Shown in pieces: positions 48,200 through 58,200 of a stretch of 64,000 nucleotides of DNA. The notes under the pieces are model-generated. The model made no database searches. It was not told where the DNA came from and was given only the letters and a program-made list of their open reading frames with translations. Where the stretch lies: the NCBI RefSeq assembly GCF_022414535.1, contig NZ_JADWYM010000024.1, positions 45,511 through 109,510 of the forward strand, read 5' to 3'. Origin of the DNA: Streptomyces sp. MUM 2J. GTDB lineage: Bacteria; Actinomycetota; Actinomycetes; Streptomycetales; Streptomycetaceae. Position numbers and translations under genes: made by a program. How positions within the stretch are numbered: position 1 is the stretch's first letter; every line of letters starts with the position of its first letter.

Positions 48200-49486
48200 T
48201 CAGCGGCGTACGTGCCCGTCGCCGGTGACGATGTACTTGGTGCTGGTCAGCTCGGGGAGGCCCATGGGGCCGCGGGCGTGCAGCTTCTGCGTGGAGATGC
48301 CGATCTCGGCACCGAAGCCGAACTGGCCGCCGTCGGTGAACCGGGTGGAGGCGTTCACGGCGACGGTGGTGGAGTCCACCAGCCGGGTGAAGCGGCGGGC
48401 CGCCGCCTGCGAGGTGGTGACGATGGCCTCGGTGTGACCGGAGGTCCACAGCCGGATGTGCTCCACGGCCCGGTCGAGGGAGTCGACGACGGCCGCGGCG
48501 ATGTCGTACGACAGGTACTCCGTCTCCCAGTCCTCCGGCGTGGCCTCCACCACGGTCGCCCGGGAGGCCTCGGCGTGGGCCATCACGCGCTCGTCGGCGT
48601 GGACGGTGACACCGGCGTCGGCCAGGGCGTCCAGGGCGCGGGGCAGGAACTCGGCGGCGATGTCCTGGTGGACCAGGAGGGTCTCGGCGGCGTTGCAGAC
48701 ACCGACGCGCTGCGCCTTGGAGTTGATCAGGATCTCGACGGCCATGTCGAGGTCGGCCTGCGCGTCGACGTAGACGTGGCAGTTCCCGGTACCGGTCTCG
48801 ATGACCGGGACGACGGACTCCTGCACGACGGCGTTGATCAGCGAGGCGCCGCCGCGCGGGATCAGCACGTCGACCAGGCCGCGGGCGCGCATCAGCTCGC
48901 GCACGCTCTCGCGGCTCTCGCCCGGCACCAGCTGGACGGCGTCGGCGGGCAGCCCCGCCCCGCCGACGGCGTCGCGGAGCACCCGTACCAGGGCGGTGTT
49001 CGAGCGGTAGGCCGAGGAGGAACCGCGCAGCAGGACGGCGTTGCCGGACTTCAGGCAGAGGGCGGCGGCGTCGACGGTGACGTTGGGGCGGCCCTCGTAG
49101 ACGATGCCGACGACACCCAGCGGGACGCGGACCTGGCGCAGGTCGATGCCGTTGGGCAGGGTGGAGCCGCGGACGACCTCGCCGACGGGGTCGGGCAGGG
49201 CGGCCACGTCGCGCACGTCCGCGGCGATGGCGCGGACCCGTTCCGGGGTGAGGGTGAGCCGGTCGATCATGCCGTCGCTCATACCGCTCTCACGAGCCTT
49301 GGCCAGGTCCAGCGCGTTGGCCTCCACGATCTCGCTCGTGCGGACCTCCAGCGCGTCGGCGACGGCGAGCAGCGCGTCGTCCTTCTCGGCCCGCGGCAGC
49401 GGGGCGAGCGTCGCGGCAGCGGCCTTGGCGCGGTAGGCGGCCTGGGTGACCGGGGACATGGAGTCGTACGGCGAGAGCGTGGTCAT
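48200..49486 (-). CDS. proA: Gamma-glutamyl phosphate reductase
   Basis: NADPH-dependent reductase giving glutamate-5-semialdehyde, the second step of proline synthesis. At 428 residues it is the family length. The catalytic Cys is in RVGVCNAAETLLVH near residue 290 and the ALDH-fold segment SGNAVLLRGSSSAY is near residue 155. LIPRGGASLINAV (near 215) and the C-terminal STQKLHARGPMGL are also typical. The ATG is the first in-frame start. It is separated from proB by one small gene rather than adjoining it. Confidence 0.96.
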   Translation of the reverse strand: MTTLSPYDSMSPVTQAAYRAKAAAATLAPLPRAEKDDALLAVADALEVRTSEIVEANALDLAKARESGMSDGMIDRLTLTPERVRAIAADVRDVAALPDPVGEVVRGSTLPNGIDLRQVRVPLGVVGIVYEGRPNVTVDAAALCLKSGNAVLLRGSSSAYRSNTALVRVLRDAVGGAGLPADAVQLVPGESRESVRELMRARGLVDVLIPRGGASLINAVVQESVVPVIETGTGNCHVYVDAQADLDMAVEILINSKAQRVGVCNAAETLLVHQDIAAEFLPRALDALADAGVTVHADERVMAHAEASRATVVEATPEDWETEYLSYDIAAAVVDSLDRAVEHIRLWTSGHTEAIVTTSQAAARRFTRLVDSTTVAVNASTRFTDGGQFGFGAEIGISTQKLHARGPMGLPELTSTKYIVTGDGHVRR

Positions 49487-49547
49487 GGGGGAAGGGTAGT
49501 GCGCCGGACGGCGCCGGCCACCGCGTGTCCCACACCCCGAGACGTTC

Positions 49548-50051
49548 TCAAAACGGGTGAACTCCGACAGGGACCGCCGGGGGCGGGCCGTACCCCTCGG
49601 CCACCCGCTGGTGGTACGTCTCGCGGTCGATCACCTCCAGGCCGACGATCTCCCAGGGCGGCAGCCCGGCGGTTCGGCGGTGCTCGCCCCACAGGCGCAG
49701 CGCGACGGCGGCGGCGTCGTGCAGGTCCCGGGCCTCCTCCCAGTAGCGGATCTCCGCGTGGTCACCGGCGTAGCGACTGGTCAGCAGGAAGGGATGGTCG
49801 TGGGCGAGCTGCTCCAGTCCCCGCCGCACCTCTTTCAGCGGGACCTCCCGGCCGGAGACGCTGAGGGTGACGTGCCACAGCCGCGGCAGGTCGACGGGGC
49901 CGCTGCCGTCGGTCCCGGCGCCGGGGCCGGGGACGCTGGCGAGAGAGCGCTCCGCGCCGTCTGCGCGGGGACCGCGGAGGCCGCGGGCACCCGGGTTCGT
50001 GCCACCGCGGGACGCCGCAGCCTCGGGGCGTACTCGTCTCACGACGGCCAC
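49548..50051 (-). CDS. Conserved small protein between proA and proB
   Basis: Unrecognised protein of about 167 residues. An Arg/Ala/Gly-rich N-terminus of about 50 residues precedes a conserved-looking core: LPRLWHVTLSVSGREVPLKE, then HDHPFLLTSRYAGDHAEIRYWEEARDLHDAAAVAL and a last block GLEVIDRETYHQRVAEGYG. The layout suggests an alpha/beta fold; nothing identifies a function. The GTG at 50051 has AAGGAGG upstream with 5-base spacing; another GTG is three codons downstream. Its position between proB and proA makes co-transcription with proline genes likely. Confidence 0.75.
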   Translation of the reverse strand: MAVVRRVRPEAAASRGGTNPGARGLRGPRADGAERSLASVPGPGAGTDGSGPVDLPRLWHVTLSVSGREVPLKEVRRGLEQLAHDHPFLLTSRYAGDHAEIRYWEEARDLHDAAAVALRLWGEHRRTAGLPPWEIVGLEVIDRETYHQRVAEGYGPPPAVPVGVHPF

Positions 50052-50200
50052 GACGGCCTCCTTCGCCCGGTCCTCGCCCACTGCTCGTACGGAATGTGCG
50101 TCGCGGGCACATCCCCTGGGACACAGTTGAGCAGGCCGTACGGCTTCGCGGGGCGGTTTTACGGAACGTCCCCCACCGGGACGGAGGGTTTCGACACCGT

Positions 50201-51352
50201 TTACGGGTGGAGGAGGACCAGGTCGTCCCTGTGTACGACCTCGCGTTCGTACGCCGGGCCCAGCTCGCGGGCGAGTTCCCGGGTGGAACGGCCGAGCAGC
50301 CGGGGGATCTCCTTGGCGTCGAAGTTGACGAGTCCGCGGGCCACCGCGCGCCCCGTGCCGTCCCGCAGTTCCACGGGGTCGCCGGCGCTGAACTCGCCCT
50401 CGACGGCGGCGATACCGGCCGGCAGCAGGGAGGTGCGCCGCTCGACGACCGCGCGGACCGCGCCGTCGTCCAGGGTGAGGGAACCCTGCGGGGTGGAGGC
50501 GTGCTGGAGCCACAGCAGGCGGTCGGCGGAGCGCTTGCCCGTGGGGTGGAAGTAGGTGCCGGTGTCGCCGCCCTGGAGCGCGACCGCGGCGTGCACCGCG
50601 CTGGTCAGGACGACGGGAATGCCCGCTGCGGCGGCGATGCGGGCGGCCTCGACCTTGGTGACCATGCCGCCGGTGCCGACGCCGGCCTTGCCCGCGCTGC
50701 CGATCTGCACGCCCAAGAGGTCGTCGGGGCCGCGCACCTCCGCGATGCGCGAGGTGCCCGGCTTGCCGGGGTCGCCGTCGTACACGCCGTCGATGTCCGA
50801 CAGCAGGACCAGCAGGTCCGCCCTGACCAGGTGGGCGACGAGGGCGGCGAGACGGTCGTTGTCGCCGAAGCGGATCTCGTCGGTCGCGACGGTGTCGTTC
50901 TCGTTGACGACGGGCAGGGCCCCCATGGCCAGCAGCTTGTCCAGGGTCCGGGAGGCGTTGCGGTGGTGCGCGCGCCGGCTCATGTCGTCACTGGTCAGCA
51001 GCACCTGCCCGACACGGACGCCGTATCGGGCGAAGGAGGCGGTGTAGCGGGCCACGAGCAGGCCCTGGCCGACGCTGGCGGCGGCCTGCTGCCGGGCCAG
51101 GTCCTTGGGGCGGCGGCGCAGGCCGAGGGGGGCGAGTCCGGCGGCGATGGCACCGGAGGAGACCAGGACGATCTCCCTCTCACCGCCGCTGCGGGTCTTG
51201 GCGAGGACGTCGACGAGCGCGTCGACGCGATCCGCGTCGAGTCCGCCGGCCGCGGTGGTCAGGGACGAGGAACCGACCTTGACGACGATCCGGTGGGCCC
51301 TGGCGACCTGTTGCCTCGCCGCCATGACGCCGTTCTGCCTTGCCGCTGACAC
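50201..51352 (-). CDS. proB: Glutamate 5-kinase
   Basis: First, feedback-inhibited step of proline synthesis. The 383-residue protein has the amino-acid-kinase fold with IVVKVGSSSLTT near residue 20 and SSGAIAAGLAPLGL near residue 60. PVVNENDTVATDEIRFGDND lies near residue 140 and GTGGMVTKVEAARIAA near residue 215. A C-terminal PUA domain is present (from about 285, AGIAAVEGEFSAGDPVELRD). I start at the GTG at 51352; an ATG nine codons later is possible. proB is separated from obgE by the envelope-gene island, unlike the contiguous obg-proB order common elsewhere. Confidence 0.95.
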   Translation of the reverse strand: MSAARQNGVMAARQQVARAHRIVVKVGSSSLTTAAGGLDADRVDALVDVLAKTRSGGEREIVLVSSGAIAAGLAPLGLRRRPKDLARQQAAASVGQGLLVARYTASFARYGVRVGQVLLTSDDMSRRAHHRNASRTLDKLLAMGALPVVNENDTVATDEIRFGDNDRLAALVAHLVRADLLVLLSDIDGVYDGDPGKPGTSRIAEVRGPDDLLGVQIGSAGKAGVGTGGMVTKVEAARIAAAAGIPVVLTSAVHAAVALQGGDTGTYFHPTGKRSADRLLWLQHASTPQGSLTLDDGAVRAVVERRTSLLPAGIAAVEGEFSAGDPVELRDGTGRAVARGLVNFDAKEIPRLLGRSTRELARELGPAYEREVVHRDDLVLLHP

Positions 51353-51713
51353 CTGCGGTCCATCCCCTTCACACACGCTCCTGCGGGCCGATGCCCTGAG
51401 CGGCAATCTACGCGAAGCGGGGCGGGGACCGCGCTCCGGTTCCGGTGAGTGGGCGGGATCCGGCGCGGCCGTAGCGCCGGCCACCCGGCCGGAGGGGACG
51501 CCGCTCGCGGTCCGGCGCGCGGGTACCGCCCGGCCGCAACAGTCCCCGGCCGTGCCCTCGCCCTCCCCGTCGGCACGCCGCCGCGACCGCCCCGGGCCCC
51601 CGTCTCGCCGCCGGTCCGGGGAGGGGCGCGCTCCCCGGACCCCCGCGCTCGCCCGTCCCCACGCTCCGTCCCGTCCCCGCGCGCCACTGCCGCTGCGGCG
51701 ACCGGCTCTCACG

Positions 51714-51741
51714 GTCCCCGCCCGGTCCTGCGCGCGGGGAC
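51714..51741 (-). terminator. Distal hairpin after galE
   Basis: GTCCCCGC pairs with GCGGGGAC over a 12-base loop, about 32 bases beyond the galE stop. Confidence 0.5.
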
Positions 51742-51754
51742 GCGGTGCCTGATG

Positions 51755-51769
51755 CCGCCCTCGGGGCGG
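51755..51769 (-). terminator. Proximal hairpin after galE
   Basis: CCGCCC, loop TCG, GGGCGG form a 6-bp stem three bases from the galE stop codon. Confidence 0.5.
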
Positions 51770-51772
51770 GAC

Positions 51773-52744
51773 TCAGGCGTGGTGGTGCTGCCAGCCCCGC
51801 CAGGCCGAGTCGATCATGTCGTCGAGGCCGTGGCGGGCCGACCAGCCCAGTTCCCGGCGGATGCGGTCGGCGGAGGCCACCACGCGCGCCGGGTCGCCGG
51901 GCCTGCGTTCCGTCACCACCGGGGCGAGGTCCGAACGGCCGGTGACCTTGAGGATGTGGTCGACCATCTCCCGGACCGAACTGCCCTCGCCGCGGCCGAC
52001 GTTGAGGGTGAGCGCGGTGCCGGGCTCGGCATCGGCCAGGCGGACGGCCGCGGCCAGGTGCGCGGCGGCGATGTCCTGGACGTGGATGTAGTCCCGCACG
52101 CAGGTGCCGTCCGGCGTGCTGTAGTCGTCGCCGAAGACGCGCGGCGCCTCGCCGGCCTCCAGGCGCTCGAACACCATCGGGACGAGGTTGAACACGCCCG
52201 TGTCGGCCAGCTCGGGGCCGGCCGCTCCGGCGACGTTGAAGTAGCGCAGGCTGGCCGCGCGCAGCCCGCCGGCCCGTGCGGCGGCGTTGATGAGCCATTC
52301 GCCGACCAGCTTGGTCTCCCCGTAAGGGCTCATCGGCGCACAGGGGGTCTCCTCGGTGACGAGGTCCACGTCGGGCATGCCGTAGACGGCCGCGGAGGAG
52401 GAGAAGACGAGCCGGTCGACGCCGGTGGCCGCCATGACCTCCAGCAGCGTCTGCAGGCCGGTGACGTTCTCCCGGTAGTAGTGGAGCGGCTGCTCGACCG
52501 ACTCCCCCACCTGCTTCTTGGCCGCGATGTGCACGACACCCGTCACGGCGTGGTCGCGGACCGCCCGTTCCAGCAGGGCCGCGTCCAGCACACTGCCGAC
52601 GACCAGCGGCACGCCGGCGGGCACGCGGTCGGCGCTGCCGGTCGACAGGTCGTCGTAGACGACGACGCTCTGGCCTCCCCCGATCAGCGCACGCACCACA
52701 TGCGCCCCGATGTATCCGGCTCCGCCCGTGACCAGCCAGCTCAT
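51773..52744 (-). CDS. galE: UDP-glucose 4-epimerase
   Basis: Extended short-chain dehydrogenase of 323 residues interconverting UDP-glucose and UDP-galactose. The NAD-binding GGAGYIGAHVVRAL is at residue 7, and the catalytic region is SSSAAVYG near residue 118 with the YGETK Tyr-Lys pair near residue 145. RYFNVAGA and VRDYIHVQDIA complete the family picture. The ATG at 52744 has GGAGGAG 8 bases upstream; a longer upstream frame is unsupported. It is divergent from the TagF-like genes, so it probably supplies a sugar nucleotide for the same wall polymer, though a general role in galactose metabolism is possible. Confidence 0.94.
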   Translation of the reverse strand: MSWLVTGGAGYIGAHVVRALIGGGQSVVVYDDLSTGSADRVPAGVPLVVGSVLDAALLERAVRDHAVTGVVHIAAKKQVGESVEQPLHYYRENVTGLQTLLEVMAATGVDRLVFSSSAAVYGMPDVDLVTEETPCAPMSPYGETKLVGEWLINAAARAGGLRAASLRYFNVAGAAGPELADTGVFNLVPMVFERLEAGEAPRVFGDDYSTPDGTCVRDYIHVQDIAAAHLAAAVRLADAEPGTALTLNVGRGEGSSVREMVDHILKVTGRSDLAPVVTERRPGDPARVVASADRIRRELGWSARHGLDDMIDSAWRGWQHHHA

Positions 52745-53011
52745 CCGCACGTCTCCTCCGTCGACGGTCATCGGATGCAGACTCGCCGCTGCGCACCGGA
52801 AAATCGAATCAGACATACGGACCGCAAGTCGACAAGAAGGTGCAAATGGCGGACGGATGGGAGTTCCTGCGGGGCAAGCGGGCGCCCGCCACCTCGCCCA
52901 CGGAAACAGCACGTGAATCCTTTACCCTGAGGGCTGCGGCACCCCGGGCCGCAGGCGAGCGCCCCGGCCCGCCGACCCCCTCGCGGTCAGCCCTCGGAAC
53001 AGGTTGTAAGG

Positions 53012-55243
53012 ATGCCCCGACTCTCACTCATCGTCCCTGCCTACAAGGTGCAGGGCTATCTCTCCGAGTGTCTCGACTCCGTCCTCGGCCAGGACTACAC
53101 GGACTTCGAGATCATCGCGGTGGACGACTGCTCGCCCGACGGGTCCGGGGCCATCCTCGACGACTACGCCCGGCGCGACGCACGCGTTCACGTGATCCAT
53201 CTCACCCAGAACGTCGGCCTGGGGCACGCCCGGAACGCGGGCATGGAGAAGGCCCGGGGCGACTACATCCTCTTCCTCGACAGCGACGACACGATGACCG
53301 AGGGGGCGCTGGGGGCGATCGCCGACCGCCTGGACGCCACCGGGGACCCCGAGATCCTCATCTACGACTACGCCCGCTCCTACTGGGACGGCCGCATCGA
53401 GCGCAACTACCGCGCCGACCTGCTCCGGAGCGACGGCCAGGACGTGCTCCGGCTGGCGGACCGCCCCCAGCTGCTCGACCTGCTCCAGATCGTCTGGAAC
53501 AAGGCGTACCGCCGCGACTTCGTCGACCGGGTCGGCCTCACGTTCCCCACCGGGTACTACGAGGACGCCCCCTGGACGTACTGCTCCCTGATCAGCGCCG
53601 AGAGCATCACCCTGCTCGACCGGGTGGGCGTGCTCTACCGGCAGCGCAGGGAGGGCGGCAACATCCTCAAGACCACCAGCCGCAAGCACTTCGACGTCTT
53701 CGACCAGTACCAGCGCGTCTTCGACTTCCTCGACGCGCACCCCGAGCTGGACCAGTGGCGCGAGCCGCTGTTCCGCAAGATGGTGGGCCACTACCTGACG
53801 GTGCTGGAGAAGCCCGGGCGGCTGCCGAGCAGCGACCGCGCGGAGTTCTTCCACCGTGCGTCCGCCGACTACCGGGCGCGGGTACCGAAGGGCTTCACCC
53901 GGCCCGCGGGCGGGAAGGGCAAGAAGCTCGCGCTGCTGGAGCGGGACGCCTACGCCGCCTGGGCCGGTGCGATGACCGCGGTCAAGTTCCGTCAGACCGT
54001 CAGGAAGCGCGCCCGCACGGCCGTCAGCCTCTCCAAGCGCGGCGCGATGGGCGCCTTCTACCAGTCCCAGCTGCGCCTGCCGCTCGACGAGAACCTCGCC
54101 GTGTTCTCGTCGTACTGGAGCCGCAGCGTCTCCTGCAACCCCGCCGCCATAGACGCCCGGCTCGCCCTTCTCGCCCCGCACATCCGCCGGGTGTGGGTGC
54201 TCAGGCCGGACGCCGTGGGCGAGGTACCGGCGGGCGTCGACCACGTGCTCCTGGGGTCGCGCGAGTGCTGGGCGGCGCTGGCCCGCGCCAAGTACCTGGT
54301 CAACAACGTGAACTTCGCTGACGTCGTGGTCAAACGCGAGGGCCAGATCCACGTGCAGACCCACCACGGCACCCCGCTGAAGACCATGGGCCTGGACCAG
54401 CGCAAGTACCCGGCCTCCACCGACATGGACTTCGACAAGCTGCTGGAGCGCTGCGACCGCTGGGACTACAGCGTCAGCGCCAACCGGTTCTCCACCACCG
54501 TGTGGGAGCGCGTGTACCCCTGCTCGTACACCACCCTGGAGACCGGCTACCCGCGCAACGACGTCCTGGTGAACGCCACGGCCGCCGATGTGCGCCGGGC
54601 ACGTGCGGCGCTCGGGCTGGCCGACGGCACCCGCGCGTTCCTCTACATGCCGACCCACCGCGAGTACCAGCCGGACTTCCGGCCCCACCTCGACCTCGCC
54701 CGGATGGCGGAGGAACTGGGCCCGGACGTGACGCTGCTGGTACGCGGCCACTACTTCTACGGCTCCTCCCCGCGCCTGGCCGACCTGCGCCGCAGCGGCC
54801 GGATCGTCGACGTGTCCGCCCACCACCCGGTCGAGGACCTCTACCTCGCCGCCGACGCGCTGATCACGGACTACTCCTCCGCGATGTTCGACTACGCCGT
54901 ACTGGACCGGCCGATCATCATCCACGCTCCCGACTGGGACGTGTACTCCGCCGTCCGCGGCACCTACTTCAACCTGCTCCAGGAGTCGCCCGGCGCGGTG
55001 TCGACCTCGCAGGCCGAACTGGTCAGGCTGCTGGACTCCGGTGACTACGACACCGCCGACACGACCGAGCGCCGCGCCGCCTTCCGCAGCCGTTTCTGTG
55101 AATTCGACGACGGCCGCGCAGCCGAACGGGTGGTTCGAAGCGTCTTCCTCGGTGAGGACACCCCGGTGCCCTTCGTCCCGTTCCCCGAGCGCACCCACGC
55201 TCCGACTCCCGCCCAGGCGCTCGCACCCGTCGAGCGGGCCTGA
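53012..55243 (+). CDS. GT2-TagF fusion: glycosyltransferase and glycerophosphotransferase-like polymerase
   Basis: 743 residues joining two enzymes of wall-polymer synthesis. Residues 1-230 are a family 2 glycosyltransferase: LSLIVPAYKVQGYLSECLDS, the AVDDCSPDGSG nucleotide site and FLDSDDTMTEG with the DxD metal motif. Residues 360-735 match TagF/TagB-type CDP-polyol phosphotransferases: THHGTPLKTMG near 449, ETGYPRNDVL near 510 and ITDYSSAMFDYAVLDRPI near 618. No signal peptide or membrane helix is seen, so it acts on the cytoplasmic face. The start ATG follows AAGG, and the next gene begins 26 bases after the stop. Confidence 0.9.
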   Translation: MPRLSLIVPAYKVQGYLSECLDSVLGQDYTDFEIIAVDDCSPDGSGAILDDYARRDARVHVIHLTQNVGLGHARNAGMEKARGDYILFLDSDDTMTEGALGAIADRLDATGDPEILIYDYARSYWDGRIERNYRADLLRSDGQDVLRLADRPQLLDLLQIVWNKAYRRDFVDRVGLTFPTGYYEDAPWTYCSLISAESITLLDRVGVLYRQRREGGNILKTTSRKHFDVFDQYQRVFDFLDAHPELDQWREPLFRKMVGHYLTVLEKPGRLPSSDRAEFFHRASADYRARVPKGFTRPAGGKGKKLALLERDAYAAWAGAMTAVKFRQTVRKRARTAVSLSKRGAMGAFYQSQLRLPLDENLAVFSSYWSRSVSCNPAAIDARLALLAPHIRRVWVLRPDAVGEVPAGVDHVLLGSRECWAALARAKYLVNNVNFADVVVKREGQIHVQTHHGTPLKTMGLDQRKYPASTDMDFDKLLERCDRWDYSVSANRFSTTVWERVYPCSYTTLETGYPRNDVLVNATAADVRRARAALGLADGTRAFLYMPTHREYQPDFRPHLDLARMAEELGPDVTLLVRGHYFYGSSPRLADLRRSGRIVDVSAHHPVEDLYLAADALITDYSSAMFDYAVLDRPIIIHAPDWDVYSAVRGTYFNLLQESPGAVSTSQAELVRLLDSGDYDTADTTERRAAFRSRFCEFDDGRAAERVVRSVFLGEDTPVPFVPFPERTHAPTPAQALAPVERA

Positions 55244-55268
55244 CCCCGACAAGGAGACCCACCACGCC

Positions 55269-58200
55269 ATGGCCCCTCGGCTCAGTGTCATCGTCCCGAT
55301 CTACAACGTGGAGCGGTATCTGTCCGCGTGCCTGACGTCGCTGGCCGCGCAGACCATGCCCGACCTCGAGGTCGTCATGGTCGACGACGGCTCACCGGAC
55401 GGCTCCGCGGCCATCGCCGAGGAGTTCGCCGCGAAGGACGCGCGGTTCCGCCTGGTGACGCGGGAGAACGGCGGCCTGGGCGCGGCCCGCAACACCGGCC
55501 TGGAGCACCTGGCGCCGCAGAGCGAGTTCATCGCCTTCGTCGACAGTGACGACGTCATACCGTCGGACGCCTACCGGCTGATGCTGGCGAGCCTGGACGA
55601 GTCCGGCTCGGACTTCGTCACCGGCAACGTGCTGCACGTCAACAGCAGCAAGATCTGGCAGTCGCCGATGCACCGGATCCTGTCGCGCGGTGCCGTGCAG
55701 GGCACGCACGTCACCCGCGACCTGCGGCTGCTGACCGACCGGATCGCCTGCAACAAGGTGTTCCGCAGGTCCTTCTGGGAGCGTCACGGCTTCCGCTTCC
55801 CCGAGGGCGTGCTCTACGAGGACACCCCGGTGATCGTCCCGGCCCAGTTCCTGGCCCGGTCCGTCGACGTCATCAGTGCCCCCACGTACTACTGGCGCCT
55901 GCGTGACGGCGAGGCCGCCCCGTCCATCACCCAGCGCCGCTCCGAGCCGAAGGCGGTCCGCGACCGCACGGCCGCCGTCCAGTCCGTCAGCCGCTTCTTC
56001 GCCGAGCGCCCGGAGCCGGCGGCCGCCGAGATGAAGCGCGAGTACGACCGCACGGTACTCACCGGTGACCTGCGGATCTTCCTGAACGTCCTGCCCGAGG
56101 GCAAGGAGGAGTTCCACGCCGAGTTCTTCCGCGTGGTCAACGGCTACCTCGACCAGGTCGATCCGGACCTGGTCATGGAACTGCCCGCACCCGCCCGCGT
56201 GAAGTGGCTGCTGGTGCGCAAGCACGCCCTGGCGGAGCTGCTGGAGCTGTTCGAGTCCGAGCGGCGCGGCGACCGCGTCCGCATCGACGGCCTGCTGCGC
56301 AAGTACGCCGCCTTCTCCGCGCTGGAGAACAGCTCGGTCCGGCTGCCCAGGCGCGTGCTGCGCATCGACCGCGACATGACGGCGGCGGCCCCGCTGCGCG
56401 AACTCAGCTGGCGCGGTGGAAAGCTGCACATGGCCGGCCACGCCTGGATCAACCGGGTCGACCAGTCCGGCCCGCGCAGTGCCATCAAGGTGCTGGCACT
56501 CAAGCGCGACGGCTCCCGCAAGCGCAGCGTGCTGCCGCTGCGCAACGTGCACGCGCCCGAGTGCACCGCGCTGTCCAACCAGCGCCAGTACAACTACGAC
56601 TGGGCCGGCTGGGAGTACGAGTTCGACCCGGCCCGGCTGCGCCGCGGCAAGACCTGGCAGGAGGGCACCTGGCACCTGGGCGTCGGCATCGCCTCGGCCG
56701 GCCTGGTCCGCAAGAAGGCCATCCACACCAGTGGCGCCGCCGCCCAGAACCACGCCACCTACCAGTGGCTGGACGAGAACTTCCGGATACTGCCCAGCAC
56801 TGCCACCGGCTCGCTCAAGCTGCGGATCGAGCGGGTGCGCGCCGTGGTCACCGACCGCCGCCAGGTCGACGACACCCTGGAGCTGACGGGCGAGATCCGG
56901 GTGCCGCTGTCGGCGAACGAGCGTGTCGCGCTGTCCGTCACCAACCGCAAGAGCGGCGAACGGCTCGACTACCCCGTCGAGCTGGGCACGACCCAGGGCG
57001 AGCGCACCTCGTTCCGCGTCTGCGTGCCCTTGGAGGACGTGGCACTGCTGCCCGAGCACATCGACGCCACCGGCACCGACGTCTCCAGCGGCGGCGCCGA
57101 CCCGGCGCAGGTCGCCACGCGTACCTGGTCGACGGAACTGGTCGCGACCGACCTGGAAGGCAAGAAGCGCAAGTTCGGCACCGTCGTCGCGGACGCGCTC
57201 CCGGACCTTCAGATCCGGCTGCCGCACTCCCTCGGGGACGGCGCGGACCGCTTCGAGCTCGCGGTACTGGCCGGCAACACCGGCTACCTGAAGTTCACCG
57301 GCCGCAGCCTGCGCGCCTGCGTCACCGACGTGCGCTGGGCCGACGGCCGCTACACCGTGCACGGCACGGCCCCGCAGGACATCACCGGCTGGACGTTCCT
57401 GATCAAGGCGCGCGACTACTTCGACGAGAAGACCGTCGATCTGACGGTGGACGCAGACGGCCGCTTCGAGGCCCACTTCACGCCGTCCCGGATGTCCGGC
57501 GCGGCGCAGAGCCTGCCGCTGAAGACGGGCCGCTGGAACCTGTTCCTGCGCTCCGGGGGCGACGAGCCGGACATGCCGTGCATCCTGGACCGGCACGCCG
57601 CCCCGAAGCTGCCGGTCTCCGGCGAGCACAACGGCCGCGGCTACGACTTCGAAGCCCGCTGGTTCGACCACCCCCAGCTGCACTGCCTGCCCGACCTGAC
57701 GATGGAGGAGCGCGGCGCCTTCCACCAGGCCCGGCTGCGCAGCGAGGTGTACGAGCAGGGCCGCACCAAGCCGCTGCGCGAGTCGGTGCTGTTCATCAGC
57801 TACAACGGCAAGCAGTACTCCGACAGCCCGCGCGCCATCCACGAGGAACTGATGCGCCGCGGCACGGACCTGGAGCAGCTGTGGCTGGTCCGCGACGGCC
57901 AGGTGGACGTGCCGTCGACCGTCACCCCGGTGCGGTTCCAGGGCGCCGACTGGTACGACGCGCTGGCCCGCTGCCGTTACATCGTCACCAACGCGCACCT
58001 GCCGCACTGGATCGAGCGCCGTCCCGAGCAGGTCGTCGTGCAGACCTGGCACGGCACCATGCTGAAGAAGATCGGCCTGGACATCGACGCGCCGAAGTTC
58101 AACCCGGACTACCACGACCAGCTGCGGCTGGAAGCGGCCAACTGGTCGATGATGGTCTCCTCCAACCGCTTCAGCACCCCGATCCTGAAGCGGGCCATGG

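Larger units (their letters stand above)
51353..51772. other. 420-base intergenic region between proB and galE
   Basis: Very GC-rich, with two hairpins near galE (51714-51741 and 51755-51769) and a proB leader on the other side. No open reading frame with convincing start, Shine-Dalgarno sequence or codon pattern is seen on either strand. Confidence 0.6.

Noticed and set aside
51449..52930. A plus-strand frame opposite galE
   Set aside because: Antisense shadow; the minus strand carries a complete GalE with a strong ribosome site.
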